Shown: positions 17,594 through 27,608, numbered from the stretch's first letter. The stretch: 64,000 nucleotides of DNA from Acidobacteriota bacterium (GCA_003223215.1 QHYH01000081.1:62001-126000); one strand, 5' to 3'. The notes: generated by a model from the letters alone, not told the origin. A program made the numbers and translations.

Positions 17594-17698
17594 GGGGTCC
17601 TCCGATGCGAGGCGCACCTCCGGACTTTTACATCGGATGCACCACGACTAAACGAGGATGATGAAAAACCTTCACTCCGGCAAGCCTCGCGGAATCCC

Positions 17699-19396
17699 TC
17701 ACAAATAGGACTGGTAGACGGGCGCCCACTGCAAAGAGATGATGCGATTGCGCAAGGATTCCCTAGAAGACTCGACGCACAATCCCTCACACGCGGCTTG
17801 TTCCGCCACGGCAAAGGCGATTTCGACCGCGGCCCGGCGAAGTGCGGTTAACGCCGGCAACAACGGCGCCGCCGGGTCCCCGAGCGCGGGAGAATGCTGG
17901 GCGAGCACGCGCGCGGCGGCCAGAAACATGCCGTCGGTGACGCGCCGCGCGCGGGTCGCCGACACCGCAAGCCCCATGGCCGGGAAGATGAACACGTTGT
18001 TGCATTGGGAAACGCGGACTTTTCGGCCTCGGTACTCAACATCGGCGAACGGCGAGCCCGTGGCGATCAACGCGCGGCCGTCGGTCCAGCGCAACAGGTC
18101 CGCGGGCACCGCTTCCGATTTCGAGGTCGGATTGGACAGCGGCAAAATAATCGGCCGCTCGCACTTGCGAGCCATTTCGCGAACGATGGGTTCCGTGAAC
18201 GCCCCCGGGAGAGTCGAGAGCCCGACAAGGATGGTCCCCGCAATTTTGTGAATCACGTCGCTGAGGCCGATCTGATGGTTTTCGAGCGTGCGTGTGAAAT
18301 TTCCGACTCGCTCTGCGGGCTGGGCATACCGGCGCTGCTGTTCGGACAAATCCGTCCGCCCGGAATCGAGCAAACCGCCGCTATTGATGAGCCAGAAACG
18401 CGGGCGCGCTTCCGCTTCGGATAATCCATCGGCAACCAAAGCCTCGGCGAGCGAGTCGGCGACGCCGATTCCCGCCGAGCCGGCGCCCAGAATCACCACC
18501 TGCTGATCCCGCAGTCGCCCGCCGGAAGCGCGTACCGCGGAAAAAATCGCTCCCGCCGTGACCGCCGCGGTGCCTTGAATGTCGTCGTTGAAGGTAACCA
18601 GCTCGTCGCGATAGCGGTCCAGGATCGGTCGCGCGTGCGCCTTGGAGAAGTCTTCCCACTGCAAAAGTGTATCCGGCAGCTCCTTTTTCACGGCGTTCAC
18701 AAAACGATCTACGAAATCGTAGTATGCCTCTCCGGTGATTCGCTCATGCCGCCATCCCAGGTATTCGGGATCCCCGAGCCGCTGCTCGTTGTTCGTTCCT
18801 ACGTCCAGAATGACCGGCAGGGTTTCGGCGGGCGGAACGCCGCCAATCAGCGTGTAGAGCGACAGCTTGCCGATAGGTATGCCCAGCCCGCCTACTCCCT
18901 GGTCCCCGATTCCGAGAATGCGTTCTCCATCGGTGACCACAATCACACTCACTTCCTTATTGGGACGGTTGCGGAGCAGACTCTCGATCTGGTCTCGCAA
19001 CGGATAGGAGATGATCAAGCCACGCGGACGGCGGTAAATGTGGCTGAACTCCTGGCAGGCCTCTGCCACCACCGGAGTGTACACAATGGGCAGCATCTCC
19101 TCGATGTGATCTAGAAGCAGCCGGTAGAAAAGAACCTCGTTTGTGTCCTGCAGTTGCCGCAGGTAAATATGGCGTTCCAAGTCGTCGGGCTTGCGAAGAT
19201 AGGCCTTGTAAGCCCGGAAGGACTGCTCTTCAACGGTTTCGACAGCCGGCGGAAGCAATCCGTCCAGCCCCAACGCCTGGCGTTCGAGCAGGGTAAAAGC
19301 TGTGCCCTTGTTCAGGGCCGGAGTTTCCAGCAGCGCGCGGCCCCGGAGATGTGCGGCGAGCCGGGTTGGCATTTGGGGGTTATAGATTACGGCCAC
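17699..19396 (-). CDS. maeA: NAD-dependent malic enzyme
   Basis: A 565-residue malic enzyme of the large (about 560 residue) class, converting malate to pyruvate and CO2 with reduction of NAD. Motifs: FTLLERQALGLDGLLPP at the N-terminus, YTPVVAEAC, the metal/substrate region WEDFSKAHARPILDRYRDELVTFNDDIQGTAAV, and the nucleotide site VVILGAGSAGIG. The GTG at 19396 is preferred over the TTG at 19414 because GGAGG sits five bases ahead of it. The C-terminal region (ISLQWAPVYQSYL) looks complete. It may link the TCA cycle to pyruvate and supply reducing power to the adjacent reductase or to cytochrome bd. Confidence 0.95.
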   Translation of the reverse strand: MAVIYNPQMPTRLAAHLRGRALLETPALNKGTAFTLLERQALGLDGLLPPAVETVEEQSFRAYKAYLRKPDDLERHIYLRQLQDTNEVLFYRLLLDHIEEMLPIVYTPVVAEACQEFSHIYRRPRGLIISYPLRDQIESLLRNRPNKEVSVIVVTDGERILGIGDQGVGGLGIPIGKLSLYTLIGGVPPAETLPVILDVGTNNEQRLGDPEYLGWRHERITGEAYYDFVDRFVNAVKKELPDTLLQWEDFSKAHARPILDRYRDELVTFNDDIQGTAAVTAGAIFSAVRASGGRLRDQQVVILGAGSAGIGVADSLAEALVADGLSEAEARPRFWLINSGGLLDSGRTDLSEQQRRYAQPAERVGNFTRTLENHQIGLSDVIHKIAGTILVGLSTLPGAFTEPIVREMARKCERPIILPLSNPTSKSEAVPADLLRWTDGRALIATGSPFADVEYRGRKVRVSQCNNVFIFPAMGLAVSATRARRVTDGMFLAAARVLAQHSPALGDPAAPLLPALTALRRAAVEIAFAVAEQAACEGLCVESSRESLRNRIISLQWAPVYQSYL

Positions 19397-19667
19397 GGGA
19401 ACCTCCACGAGCAACGAGGAAACGCACCAGCATGTGAGGCTCGAAAGGAAGGAGCGGAAAGCACCGCAAGGCCGACATTATAGCACGGGGAATGCGTTAA
19501 ATTCCGGCCCTGGTTTCATAAGGCTTCACCAGGCCGCGAATGAGAAAATGCTTCTAAGGGTAGCGTCGAAAATGGGATGATAGATGTGCAAGTCTCTTGC
19601 GCTCGTATCCTTCGATAAAGCCAAAGCCTGCTCGGCCGGACTTCACCGTCGTTGCCACGAGGTGCTT

Positions 19668-21029
19668 ATGGGACAAGCGCTGGACGTCCATCGTCTTCAC
19701 TTTGCCTTCACCATCACTTTTCATTACCTCTTTCCCCAACTCACCATGGGTCTCGCGCTGCTGCTCGTCTACCTCAAGACGAAAGCGCTCCGCACCGGTG
19801 ACGAACACTATCATCGCGCGGCGCGGTTCTGGGCCCGCATCTTTGGAATTAATTTTGCCCTCGGCGTAGTCACCGGGATCCCCATGGAATTTCAGTTCGG
19901 CACGAACTGGGCGGCGTTTTCGAAAGCCGCGGGAGGTGTCATCGGCCAGACGCTGGCGATGGAAGGGGTCTTTTCCTTTTTTCTGGAATCGAGCTTCCTC
20001 GGCTTATTTCTCTTCGGAGAGAAGAAGCTTGGGCGCATCGGGCACTGGTGGGCGGCCTTTCTCGTGTTTCTGGGATCATGGCTCTCCGGATATTTCATTG
20101 TCGCAACCGATGCGTGGATGCAGCATCCGGCGGGCTACCGCCTCGGTCCCGGCGGCGAAATCGAGCTTTCCAGTTTCTGGGGTCTGCTTTTGAACAAATG
20201 GGCGCTCTGGCAGTACGCGCACAACATGCTCGGCGCAGTGCAAACCGGATGCTTCGTGATGGCCGGGGTGGGGTCTTTCTATTTGCTGACGAAGCGCGAC
20301 GAAGATTACGGGCGCACTTTCGTTCGAACAGGAGTCCTTGTCGGAACGATCGCCGCTCTGTTGCAGCTCTTCCCTACCGGAGACATGCAGGGAAAAATGA
20401 TCGCGTACAGCCAACCGCCGACGCTTGCCGCGATGGAAGGACTTTTCCAATCGCAACAGGGAGCGCCGCTCGCGATTCTGGGCCAACCGGACGTCGAGAA
20501 ACGGCGGCTGGACAATCCTCTCGAACTGCCGAACATGCTGAGCTTCCTCACCTACCGCGAATGGCGCGCCGACGTGAAAGGTCTCCTGGAGTTCCCCGAG
20601 ACGGCCTGGCCGGACCAGATTCCGCTGCTGTATTACAGCTACCACGTGATGGTGGGCCTGGGCACAATTTTCATCGCGGTGATGGTGGTTGCCGCGATTC
20701 TGCTCTGGCGCGGCAAACTTTACGACTCGCGCGGGATGCTGTGGATCCTCATGGTCTCCGTTCCGCTGCCTTACATCGCCAACACCGCCGGCTGGATGAC
20801 CGCGGAACTGGGGCGCCAACCCTGGTTGATTTATGGATTGATGCGCACCGCGGAAGGAGTTTCTCCGCGCGTAGCCGCGGGCAATGCCTGGTTCACGCTC
20901 ATCGGCTTCATGGGCATGTACGCGGTACTGGCCGTTCTGTGGTTGTTTCTGATTTATCGCGAGATTGAAATGGGGCCCGAGCCGGGCAGAGACGGTCGCG
21001 GCGATTTCGCCGACGCGCCGGCCGATTAG
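19668..21029 (+). CDS. cydA: Cytochrome bd ubiquinol oxidase subunit I
   Basis: A 453-residue subunit of the high-affinity terminal oxidase that reduces oxygen to water with quinol. The start at 19668 (MGQALDVHRLHF) follows GAGG and aligns with the family start, placing the conserved haem-ligand His at residue 19 (TFHYLFPQ). Other signatures: GIPMEFQFGTNW, WALWQYAHNM and AGWMTAELGRQPW. The region between MLSFLTYREW and the next helix is short, so this is the short Q-loop type related to cyanide-insensitive oxidases rather than the long E. coli type. About nine membrane helices. Divergent from the malic enzyme gene; cydB follows after 10 bp. Confidence 0.96.
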   Translation: MGQALDVHRLHFAFTITFHYLFPQLTMGLALLLVYLKTKALRTGDEHYHRAARFWARIFGINFALGVVTGIPMEFQFGTNWAAFSKAAGGVIGQTLAMEGVFSFFLESSFLGLFLFGEKKLGRIGHWWAAFLVFLGSWLSGYFIVATDAWMQHPAGYRLGPGGEIELSSFWGLLLNKWALWQYAHNMLGAVQTGCFVMAGVGSFYLLTKRDEDYGRTFVRTGVLVGTIAALLQLFPTGDMQGKMIAYSQPPTLAAMEGLFQSQQGAPLAILGQPDVEKRRLDNPLELPNMLSFLTYREWRADVKGLLEFPETAWPDQIPLLYYSYHVMVGLGTIFIAVMVVAAILLWRGKLYDSRGMLWILMVSVPLPYIANTAGWMTAELGRQPWLIYGLMRTAEGVSPRVAAGNAWFTLIGFMGMYAVLAVLWLFLIYREIEMGPEPGRDGRGDFADAPAD

Positions 21030-21039
21030 GGAGGGTGCC

Positions 21040-22089
21040 ATGGGAACGGTGTGGTTCTGCCTGGTTGCGATCATGATTGCCGTTTACGTGCTGCTCGATG
21101 GCTTCGACCTCGGCGCCGGAGCCATTCACCTGCTGGCGGCGAAAACGGAGGAAGAGCGGCGGCAGATTTTGGCGAGCATCGGTCCGGTGTGGGACGGCAA
21201 TGAAGTCTGGCTCCTGGCAGCGGGTGGCACGCTGTATTTTGCGTTCCCTGCGCTTTATGCCAGCGGCTTCAGCGGATTCTACCTGCCGCTGATGATCGTC
21301 TTGTGGCTGCTGATTCTGCGCGGTTCCTCGATCGAATTCCGCAATCATATCAAGAGCGCGGTCTGGGACCCACTCTGGGATTTTCTTTTTTGCAGCTCGA
21401 GCTTGCTGCTCGCGCTCTTTTTTGGTGCTGCGTTAGGCAACGTGGTTCGCGGCGTGCCGCTCGGGGCGAGCGGCTATTTCTTCGAGCCGCTATGGACCAA
21501 TTTCCGACTAGGAGAGGAGACCGGCATTCTGGACTGGTACACCCTTCTCGTCGGCGTTCTCGCCCTGCTCGCGCTGGTCATGCACGGCGGGCTTTGGGTG
21601 CAGTTGAAAACGGGCGGCGAGGTACGCTCGCGTGCCGGAAAATTGGCCGCCCGGAGCTGGTGGGGCGTGCTTGCGCTGACGGCGATGGTCACCGGCATAA
21701 CTTTTCGCGTGCAGCCGCAAATCCTGGTCAATTTCTCGACCTGGCCGTGGGGCCTGATCTTTCCTCTGCTGGCCGTAACCGGACTGGCCGGCGTTCCTTT
21801 CGAATTGCGAAAGCGCAGCGAACGCCGAGCTTTCTTCGCCTCTTGCGCGTATTTAACGGGCATGCTGACGAGCGTGGTCTTCGGCGTTTATCCCATGGTG
21901 CTGCCTGCGCGGAATCCCCTGTACTCGCTGACGGTGAGCAACGCCAAAGCCGGAAACTACGGCCTGAGGGTTGGGCTTGTCTGGTGGGTCCCCGGCATGA
22001 TTCTTGCCGCCGGTTACTTCACGTTTGTCTACCGCTCCTTCGCCGGCAAAGTCGCCTTGGATAAGGACTCCCGCGGCCACGGCGACTAG
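21040..22089 (+). CDS. cydB: Cytochrome bd ubiquinol oxidase subunit II
   Basis: A 349-residue, about nine-helix partner of CydA. The start at 21040 has AGGGAGG upstream and ten bases separate it from the cydA stop, so the two are co-transcribed. Signatures are VLLDGFDLGAGAIHLL near the N-terminus, GPVWDGNEVWLLAAGGTLYFAFP, and YPMVLPARNPLYSLTVSNA near the C-terminus. No cydX-like small gene or cydDC transporter follows; the next 320 bp are non-coding. Confidence 0.95.
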   Translation: MGTVWFCLVAIMIAVYVLLDGFDLGAGAIHLLAAKTEEERRQILASIGPVWDGNEVWLLAAGGTLYFAFPALYASGFSGFYLPLMIVLWLLILRGSSIEFRNHIKSAVWDPLWDFLFCSSSLLLALFFGAALGNVVRGVPLGASGYFFEPLWTNFRLGEETGILDWYTLLVGVLALLALVMHGGLWVQLKTGGEVRSRAGKLAARSWWGVLALTAMVTGITFRVQPQILVNFSTWPWGLIFPLLAVTGLAGVPFELRKRSERRAFFASCAYLTGMLTSVVFGVYPMVLPARNPLYSLTVSNAKAGNYGLRVGLVWWVPGMILAAGYFTFVYRSFAGKVALDKDSRGHGD

Positions 22090-22412
22090 CGCGATGCTGT
22101 GCGCTTCCCGAGGCAGCGTCGATTCGGTGGGCGAATCAGCCCCGGGGTCCGTTCTCGGGGGCCGCCCAAACAGTCAAGTATCGAGTCCGAAACACTGGTA
22201 CCCCCGTAGCGTTGACCTCGAGAAATTCCGCTGGGTACTGTGCCAACAAGGGCGCCCAGGTGTCCGCGGACGCATGTCCGCCAAAGAACGTCAGGCGAAA
22301 GACAAAGGTCCGGCAACAGAGCCCTTAGCCCTGCCTGACGCGGGGCCGTCGGCCCGGATGAATTCGCGGAACTTGGGGAAGGCGTGCTCGAAGCAAACAG
22401 CGCAGCTCAGAG
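22090..22412. other. Intergenic region upstream of the Ser/Thr kinase
   Basis: No convincing ORF, RNA or hairpin is seen. It should contain the kinase promoter, but I cannot point to clear -35/-10 boxes. Confidence 0.5.
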
Positions 22413-24728
22413 ATGGAAACAGTAAGCAAAGCCGGAAGGTACGAGATCGTTGGCGAGCTCGGCCGCGGCGCCATGGGCATTGTCTACAAGGCCGTCGACC
22501 CGGTAATCGGCCGCACCGTCGCCGTGAAAACCATCCGCCTCAGCGAAGAAGGCACCGGGCTCAACCGCGCAGAACTGCTGGCGCGGTTCCAGACCGAAGC
22601 GCGCGCCGCCGGCCTGCTCACTCATCCCAACATTGTGGTGGTCTATGACGCCGGCGAGGAAGACGGCCTGTACTACATCACCATGGAGTTGGTGGAGGGC
22701 AAGAGCCTGCAAGTCCTCCTCGACGGCGGACATTCCTTCCCCTTGTCCCGCACGCTGCGCATCATGGACCAGACCTGCAGCGCACTGCAATTTGCCCATG
22801 AACGCAACGTCGTCCACCGCGACATCAAACCCGCCAACCTGATGCTCGCCGCCGACGACACCGTCAAAATCACCGACTTCGGCACGGCCAAGATCCTGCA
22901 GTTCGGCAGCACCCAGCAAACCTCGCATGTAATGGGCACACCCAGTTACATGTCCCCGGAGCAAGTGAAGGGGCGCGGTGTGGACGGCCGCAGCGATATC
23001 TTCTCCCTGGGGGTCATGCTCTATGAAATGATCACCGGCGAAAAGCCCTTTCCCGGCCAGAACATCACCACGGTCATCTATAAGATTGTCAACGAGGAGC
23101 CCGTTCCGCCGCGCCAGATTGATGCCTCGATTCATCCCGGCATCAGCACGGTGGTGCTGAAGGCCCTCGCAAAAGAACCCGAGCAGCGCTATCAAAGCTG
23201 CCGCGAAATGCTGGAAGACTTGCGCAATTACCGGGCGCAAGGCTTTGCCGGAGCCAGCCCCAATTCAACGATGGTCATCGGTGGCGGCTCTCCTGCGGCA
23301 ACCGTGGCCTCCGGCAATCTGGGCGGCCACGGATTTCCGGGCCACGCGCTTTCCGGCCATGCACCGGCGACAGATGATCCGACGGTTGTTGCCACCTCAC
23401 GCTCTCCGAGAGAGCGCGCTGCTGCCCCCTGGCCGACTCCCGTCGTTCCCCGCACGGGAACGATGCAGTCGACCCCGGTCGAGCCTCCCAAGAAAAAGAG
23501 CGTCGTCGGCACGATTTTCGCGGCGCTGGCGCTTGTTGGCGTAATCGTCTACGGCGCAAACAAGATCAAACCCGTTTTTGAGGCCGCGCGCGCATTACAC
23601 AACGCCCAGGTGAAGGAAACCCCTTCGTCCCGTTCCGCCGAACCTGCGCCGCGGGCTGCCACTCGGAATTCTGAGGCGAGCCCGAGCGCCGACGCCCCGC
23701 AGGGCCCGCACGAGGCTTCCACGAGCGCTCGGGACACCGTGGCCGAAGTGAAATCCGCGGATCCTTCGCCTGAAAAAGCCGCGCCAAGGAGACCCGACAA
23801 TGCCATCAGTCCCAAGACCGCGGAATATAAGGGCCGCATTGAGGAAGCCATCTCCGAAAAAGGACTTGGCGGAGGCGCGAAGGTACAGAGCACGGGCAAC
23901 ACTTTGACTCTGGTCGGCAAACTCCGTCCCTCCGAACACGCCGAACTCTTGAAATTCCTCCGCAGCGCACCGGCAAGCGTGCATGTCATCGATCATATTG
24001 AGTACGACGATGCCGCCGCAAGCGCGGGGGCCGGCTCCGACGATTCGAGCCATCCGCTTCCGGCGCCGGGCCGCGGCGCGATTCACGTGGTTACCGACGT
24101 GATCGGGGCGACTGCGCTTCTCCAGGGACCGGCCGGCCATGTCCTGGGCAAGTGCGAGACGCCTTGCAGCTTCAACAATCTCACGCCGCAGCGTTACGGC
24201 CTGGAAGTGCAAAAGGACGGCTATCAACCTGTGCAAACCGCGCTCCAGATCAAAGGGGACGAAGCCCAGGATCAAAAGATTAAGCTCGAACCGCTCGCCA
24301 GGGGCATTTTCATCAGCACCGAGCCGCCGGGAGCGGACGTGTTCATCAACGGCGCAAAACAGTCCGGCCAGACTCCCGTCACGTTGCCGCTCGCTCCGGG
24401 GCAGTACAACTTGGTGTTGCGGCTGTCCGGCTACGAAGCCCACTCCGGGACCATACAAGTGACGGATATTCAAACGCAACTCAAGGTGCCCCTGACGGAA
24501 AGATCGGCTACGCGCGTTGCCTGGGCGCAAGTCACGAGCAATCCTAAGGGCGCGGAAATCATTGTGGACGACAACTCCACCGGACAGTTCACCCCCGCGC
24601 GGGTTCAGATACCTTCGGGGATTCACACGATCACGCTCAAGCTCGATGGGTACCAGCTCGCAAAGCGGACCGTCGAAGCGAGCGAAGGGGGCACGGTGCC
24701 CATCAACCAGACGCTGCGGCAAAAATAA
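22413..24728 (+). CDS. Eukaryotic-like Ser/Thr protein kinase with transmembrane, BON-like and PEGA domains
   Basis: A 771-residue transmembrane kinase. The catalytic domain (about residues 9-270) has the Gly loop GELGRGAMGIVY, the Lys in VAVKTIRL, the catalytic loop HRDIKPANLM, DFGTAK, and GTPSYMSPEQ. A Pro/Ser-rich linker leads to one membrane helix at about 363-383 (VVGTIFAALALVGVIVYGA). Outside the membrane come a charged linker, a BON-like domain (residues about 465-530, KGRIEEAISEKGLG... VIDHIEYDD) and three PEGA-type beta repeats (for example ISTEPPGADVFINGAKQSGQTP and VTSNPKGAEIIVDD). PEGA repeats are thought to bind extracytoplasmic ligands or cell-surface components. It is the only kinase of this type in the window and could be the opposite number of the PP2C at 35.6 kb. 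Confidence 0.93.
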   Translation: METVSKAGRYEIVGELGRGAMGIVYKAVDPVIGRTVAVKTIRLSEEGTGLNRAELLARFQTEARAAGLLTHPNIVVVYDAGEEDGLYYITMELVEGKSLQVLLDGGHSFPLSRTLRIMDQTCSALQFAHERNVVHRDIKPANLMLAADDTVKITDFGTAKILQFGSTQQTSHVMGTPSYMSPEQVKGRGVDGRSDIFSLGVMLYEMITGEKPFPGQNITTVIYKIVNEEPVPPRQIDASIHPGISTVVLKALAKEPEQRYQSCREMLEDLRNYRAQGFAGASPNSTMVIGGGSPAATVASGNLGGHGFPGHALSGHAPATDDPTVVATSRSPRERAAAPWPTPVVPRTGTMQSTPVEPPKKKSVVGTIFAALALVGVIVYGANKIKPVFEAARALHNAQVKETPSSRSAEPAPRAATRNSEASPSADAPQGPHEASTSARDTVAEVKSADPSPEKAAPRRPDNAISPKTAEYKGRIEEAISEKGLGGGAKVQSTGNTLTLVGKLRPSEHAELLKFLRSAPASVHVIDHIEYDDAAASAGAGSDDSSHPLPAPGRGAIHVVTDVIGATALLQGPAGHVLGKCETPCSFNNLTPQRYGLEVQKDGYQPVQTALQIKGDEAQDQKIKLEPLARGIFISTEPPGADVFINGAKQSGQTPVTLPLAPGQYNLVLRLSGYEAHSGTIQVTDIQTQLKVPLTERSATRVAWAQVTSNPKGAEIIVDDNSTGQFTPARVQIPSGIHTITLKLDGYQLAKRTVEASEGGTVPINQTLRQK

Positions 24729-24802
24729 GCGGCAATGGGCCCTTTGCACGGCTCGGCAAAGACGCAGTTTTTCTCCGCAAAAAAGGCCTCGCTACCTAAA
24801 GC

Positions 24803-24817
24803 GTAACAATTTGTTAC
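24803..24817. promoter_or_regulatory. Palindrome, possible operator
   Basis: GTAACA-ATT-TGTTAC is a perfect 6-bp inverted repeat with a 3-bp spacer, lying 149 bp upstream of the repeat/PilZ gene in otherwise unstructured DNA. Its A+T-rich symmetry suits a dimeric regulator, but no regulator gene is adjacent. Confidence 0.35.
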
Positions 24818-24965
24818 ATCCGCCCCCTTACGCGCCCTGGAACGTTGCACCTTTCTCACTCATTCTAAAAAACTTAGATCAGCTTCCCTTAGGATCGACA
24901 GTTGCTTGACGATGGAGCAGGCTTTGTTTGGATTGTGAGGACAAAGCCCGGACTGCGAAGGAATT

Positions 24966-27608
24966 GTGGAGAAATCTTTGTCTCTTCGAGCCACCTTGCC
25001 AACCCATGACCGTGAGCGCGGGACGCTGTCGAACGCGCCGATCGATGCGACACCGAAGGCGGCGGGCGGCGCGACGGCCGTCTCCCACTGGCTATCCGCA
25101 AACACAGATCACCGACCCAGCGAGGTTTATCGCGCGCTTCGCGACTTCCACCTACTCCTGCGCTCCGAACGCCTCTATGAAAAGAATCACCCCAGCCGGC
25201 TCGACAGCCTGGATAGCGCCTACGATTCCCTGCGGCCCGTCGCGGAATCACTTGAAGGGCTCGAGATTCGAATCGAGCGCGGCGGAATTGTTGCGCCGCG
25301 GGTCAGTGAGCGGCACCTGCCGGACGCGCGCGGAGAAATGCAGGCGCTGGCCGCGGATTTGCAGCGCGTGGGCATCTGGTCCCTGGCTTTCGCGAGGAAG
25401 TTCCATGTGGGCGAACTGGACACGCTGGCGCGATTGATGAGAGAGTCATTACTGAAATCAGAAGAGCCCGCAGGCGCTTCCGGAAATGCTTGGTGGCCCA
25501 CCCGCCTCCTGGAGAATCGTGTGGAAGGCATTTCGGTCAATACGCAAACCGACCGCAAAGTGGACACGGTGCTGGCAAGCCTGATTGGTGCCCTGGTCGC
25601 CTATGGCGGCCATACTCCCCGGGAAACCCCGGAAACGCCGATCAAAGCGCCGGACTCGGACGACCTGATGGCCACGCTGCGGTTGTTGGCGCGCCTTACA
25701 CCGCCGCTCGAGACCGCGCGCGGCCTTGCTCCCGAAGAAGCGGCGCGCGCCATTCACGGTGCCATGGAGGAAGCCAGCCGCGAGAGCGTGAGCATGCTGC
25801 TCCACTCCGTCTCGCAATATGCTCCGCGCGACGGCGAGCAGCCTCTTCCTTACCTGCTGCGGCTGTCGGAAAACATCATTCTGGAATTTCTTAGCGCCGA
25901 GTTCGCCGGCGGCTCGCTGCATTCTCCGGGAGTCCGTCCGGCATTCCAGCGCTTTGCTGAAGTCTTGGTGGAATCCGGAGCCTACACGGGTCCTCATGCC
26001 TCGCAGCACCTTTCCTCGCTGGCGGTCACCTGGGCGAGCGACACGCATTGCGACCAGGTGATCGACCGGTTCTGGCTGGAACTGCCGGCGCGGGAAAAAT
26101 CAGCGGTGGTGCGCGGACCGGACGTCTGGTGCGTTCCCATCGCGGCTTTGCGGCAAACGCTTGGCCAACTCGTCGAAACCGGCGCGGACGCTCCTCGGCG
26201 CGAAGCGCGAAGCATGGTGCTGAATTATCTGCGTCGTCTGGACCTTCCCGATGCTTCGGCAAGGCGTTCGGTGGCGGCCGGTCTCAAAGAGCTTGTTCCG
26301 ATCCTCGAATCCCTGTGGCCGAACCAATTGCCGGAGGAGCTCAGCCGCTCGGCCATGAAAGCTCTCCAGGAAGAAACGGCTCCGGAGACGGCAGCGCTGC
26401 TCGCCGCCTTGGTGGAAGCTCTCGGGCGCATCGCCGTGAATCGTGCCGACTTTGCCGGATTCGAATTGATCCTCACCGGTCTCGAGCGCTCCCCGCGCGA
26501 CAAAGAACACGAGCATATGGCGGCTCTTGCAAACCGCCTGGTTGCGCAAGACCGCTGGTTCTTGCTGGTGGACGCTTCGCTTGCCAAACGGCCGCTCGAT
26601 CCGGTTCTGCCCCGGCTCTTGCAGCGCGATCCGGAACGTTTGCTCGACCGCTTGACGCTGCTTTTGACCGAACCCCGAGGTGCAGAAATGCTGCAGGCGA
26701 TGACCCGCCTCCTGCGCACCATCGGCGTGCCCGTCCTCAACGTTCTCGAAACCCGGCTATACGAGGCCCGGCGCCAGCGCGTGACCGCCGCCATCAAGCT
26801 CCTGGCGGCCTGCGACCCGGAGCGTTTGCTCCGCGGTCTCGCCCGGGCCATTGGGAGCTGGGAATGGAATCTTCAGGATCTGGCGGTAAGCGAGCTCTCG
26901 CGGCCCTCGAATTCCGCCTCGGCGCAAAGCGTTGCTTTCGTTTTCTCCGCGATTCTTGCGGAGGCGCATGCGATGGTTGTGCCGATGATGATCGACCAAA
27001 TCGGATTAGCCAAGGAAGACACCGCCGTCCCGCAACTTTTGGAAATCGCCGCCGGGGAACACGAAGTTTTGCGCGATCAGTTTGTCCGCATCAAGGCCAT
27101 CGAGGCCCTCGGTCGGATGCGTTCGTCGGATGCCGCCGAACTCCTGCGCACGCTCGTGGAAAAGCGCGAAGGCCTAGCTTATCGAGAGCCCGCCGGCCTG
27201 CGCGCGGCGGCCGAGGACGCGCTTGCCCTCATCGAGAATCGGCCTTCGTTCAAGCAAGCTGCCGCCGCTTTTGGTGCCCCGACCCAAGCGAGCTCCGGGT
27301 ACCTCGTTCCCCGCCGATATGTCCGTGTGCCCCTGGAGTCGCCGCTACGCGCGCAAATTGAAGGAATGCCCGCCGGTCTCGCCCGCGTCAAGACCATCAG
27401 CCTAGGAGGCGCTTACCTCGAGTCTCCGCAAAAACTTACCGTGGGCGACTCCATCAAGCTCGAAGTGCGCGCCGGCCTTCGCAAAATCACTTTCACCGCC
27501 GTGGTTCGCAATATCGGCCAGGAAGGCACCGGCGTGGAATTCGTCCACATGCGTGACGAAGACCGCGAACGTCTCCGCAAGTTCGTCCAGCGCCACCTGC
27601 AACTCTAG
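24966..27608 (+). CDS. HEAT-like alpha-helical repeat protein with C-terminal PilZ domain
   Basis: An 880-residue cytoplasmic protein starting at GTG 24966 with AAGGA ahead of it. Residues about 45-770 are almost wholly helical with repeated amphipathic helix pairs resembling HEAT repeats (for example ELVPILESLWPNQLPEELSRSAMKAL and AVPQLLEIAAGEHEVLRDQFVRIKAIEALGRM). The last 95 residues form a PilZ domain: RRYVRVP fits the RxxxR arm that clasps cyclic di-GMP, and TISLGGAYLE stands where D/NxSxxG is usual, with Thr-Ile in place of the first position. The combination suggests a large scaffold whose binding partners change with cyclic di-GMP, though weak binding is possible. It follows the kinase gene by 237 bp on the same strand. 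Confidence 0.8.
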   Translation: MEKSLSLRATLPTHDRERGTLSNAPIDATPKAAGGATAVSHWLSANTDHRPSEVYRALRDFHLLLRSERLYEKNHPSRLDSLDSAYDSLRPVAESLEGLEIRIERGGIVAPRVSERHLPDARGEMQALAADLQRVGIWSLAFARKFHVGELDTLARLMRESLLKSEEPAGASGNAWWPTRLLENRVEGISVNTQTDRKVDTVLASLIGALVAYGGHTPRETPETPIKAPDSDDLMATLRLLARLTPPLETARGLAPEEAARAIHGAMEEASRESVSMLLHSVSQYAPRDGEQPLPYLLRLSENIILEFLSAEFAGGSLHSPGVRPAFQRFAEVLVESGAYTGPHASQHLSSLAVTWASDTHCDQVIDRFWLELPAREKSAVVRGPDVWCVPIAALRQTLGQLVETGADAPRREARSMVLNYLRRLDLPDASARRSVAAGLKELVPILESLWPNQLPEELSRSAMKALQEETAPETAALLAALVEALGRIAVNRADFAGFELILTGLERSPRDKEHEHMAALANRLVAQDRWFLLVDASLAKRPLDPVLPRLLQRDPERLLDRLTLLLTEPRGAEMLQAMTRLLRTIGVPVLNVLETRLYEARRQRVTAAIKLLAACDPERLLRGLARAIGSWEWNLQDLAVSELSRPSNSASAQSVAFVFSAILAEAHAMVVPMMIDQIGLAKEDTAVPQLLEIAAGEHEVLRDQFVRIKAIEALGRMRSSDAAELLRTLVEKREGLAYREPAGLRAAAEDALALIENRPSFKQAAAAFGAPTQASSGYLVPRRYVRVPLESPLRAQIEGMPAGLARVKTISLGGAYLESPQKLTVGDSIKLEVRAGLRKITFTAVVRNIGQEGTGVEFVHMRDEDRERLRKFVQRHLQL

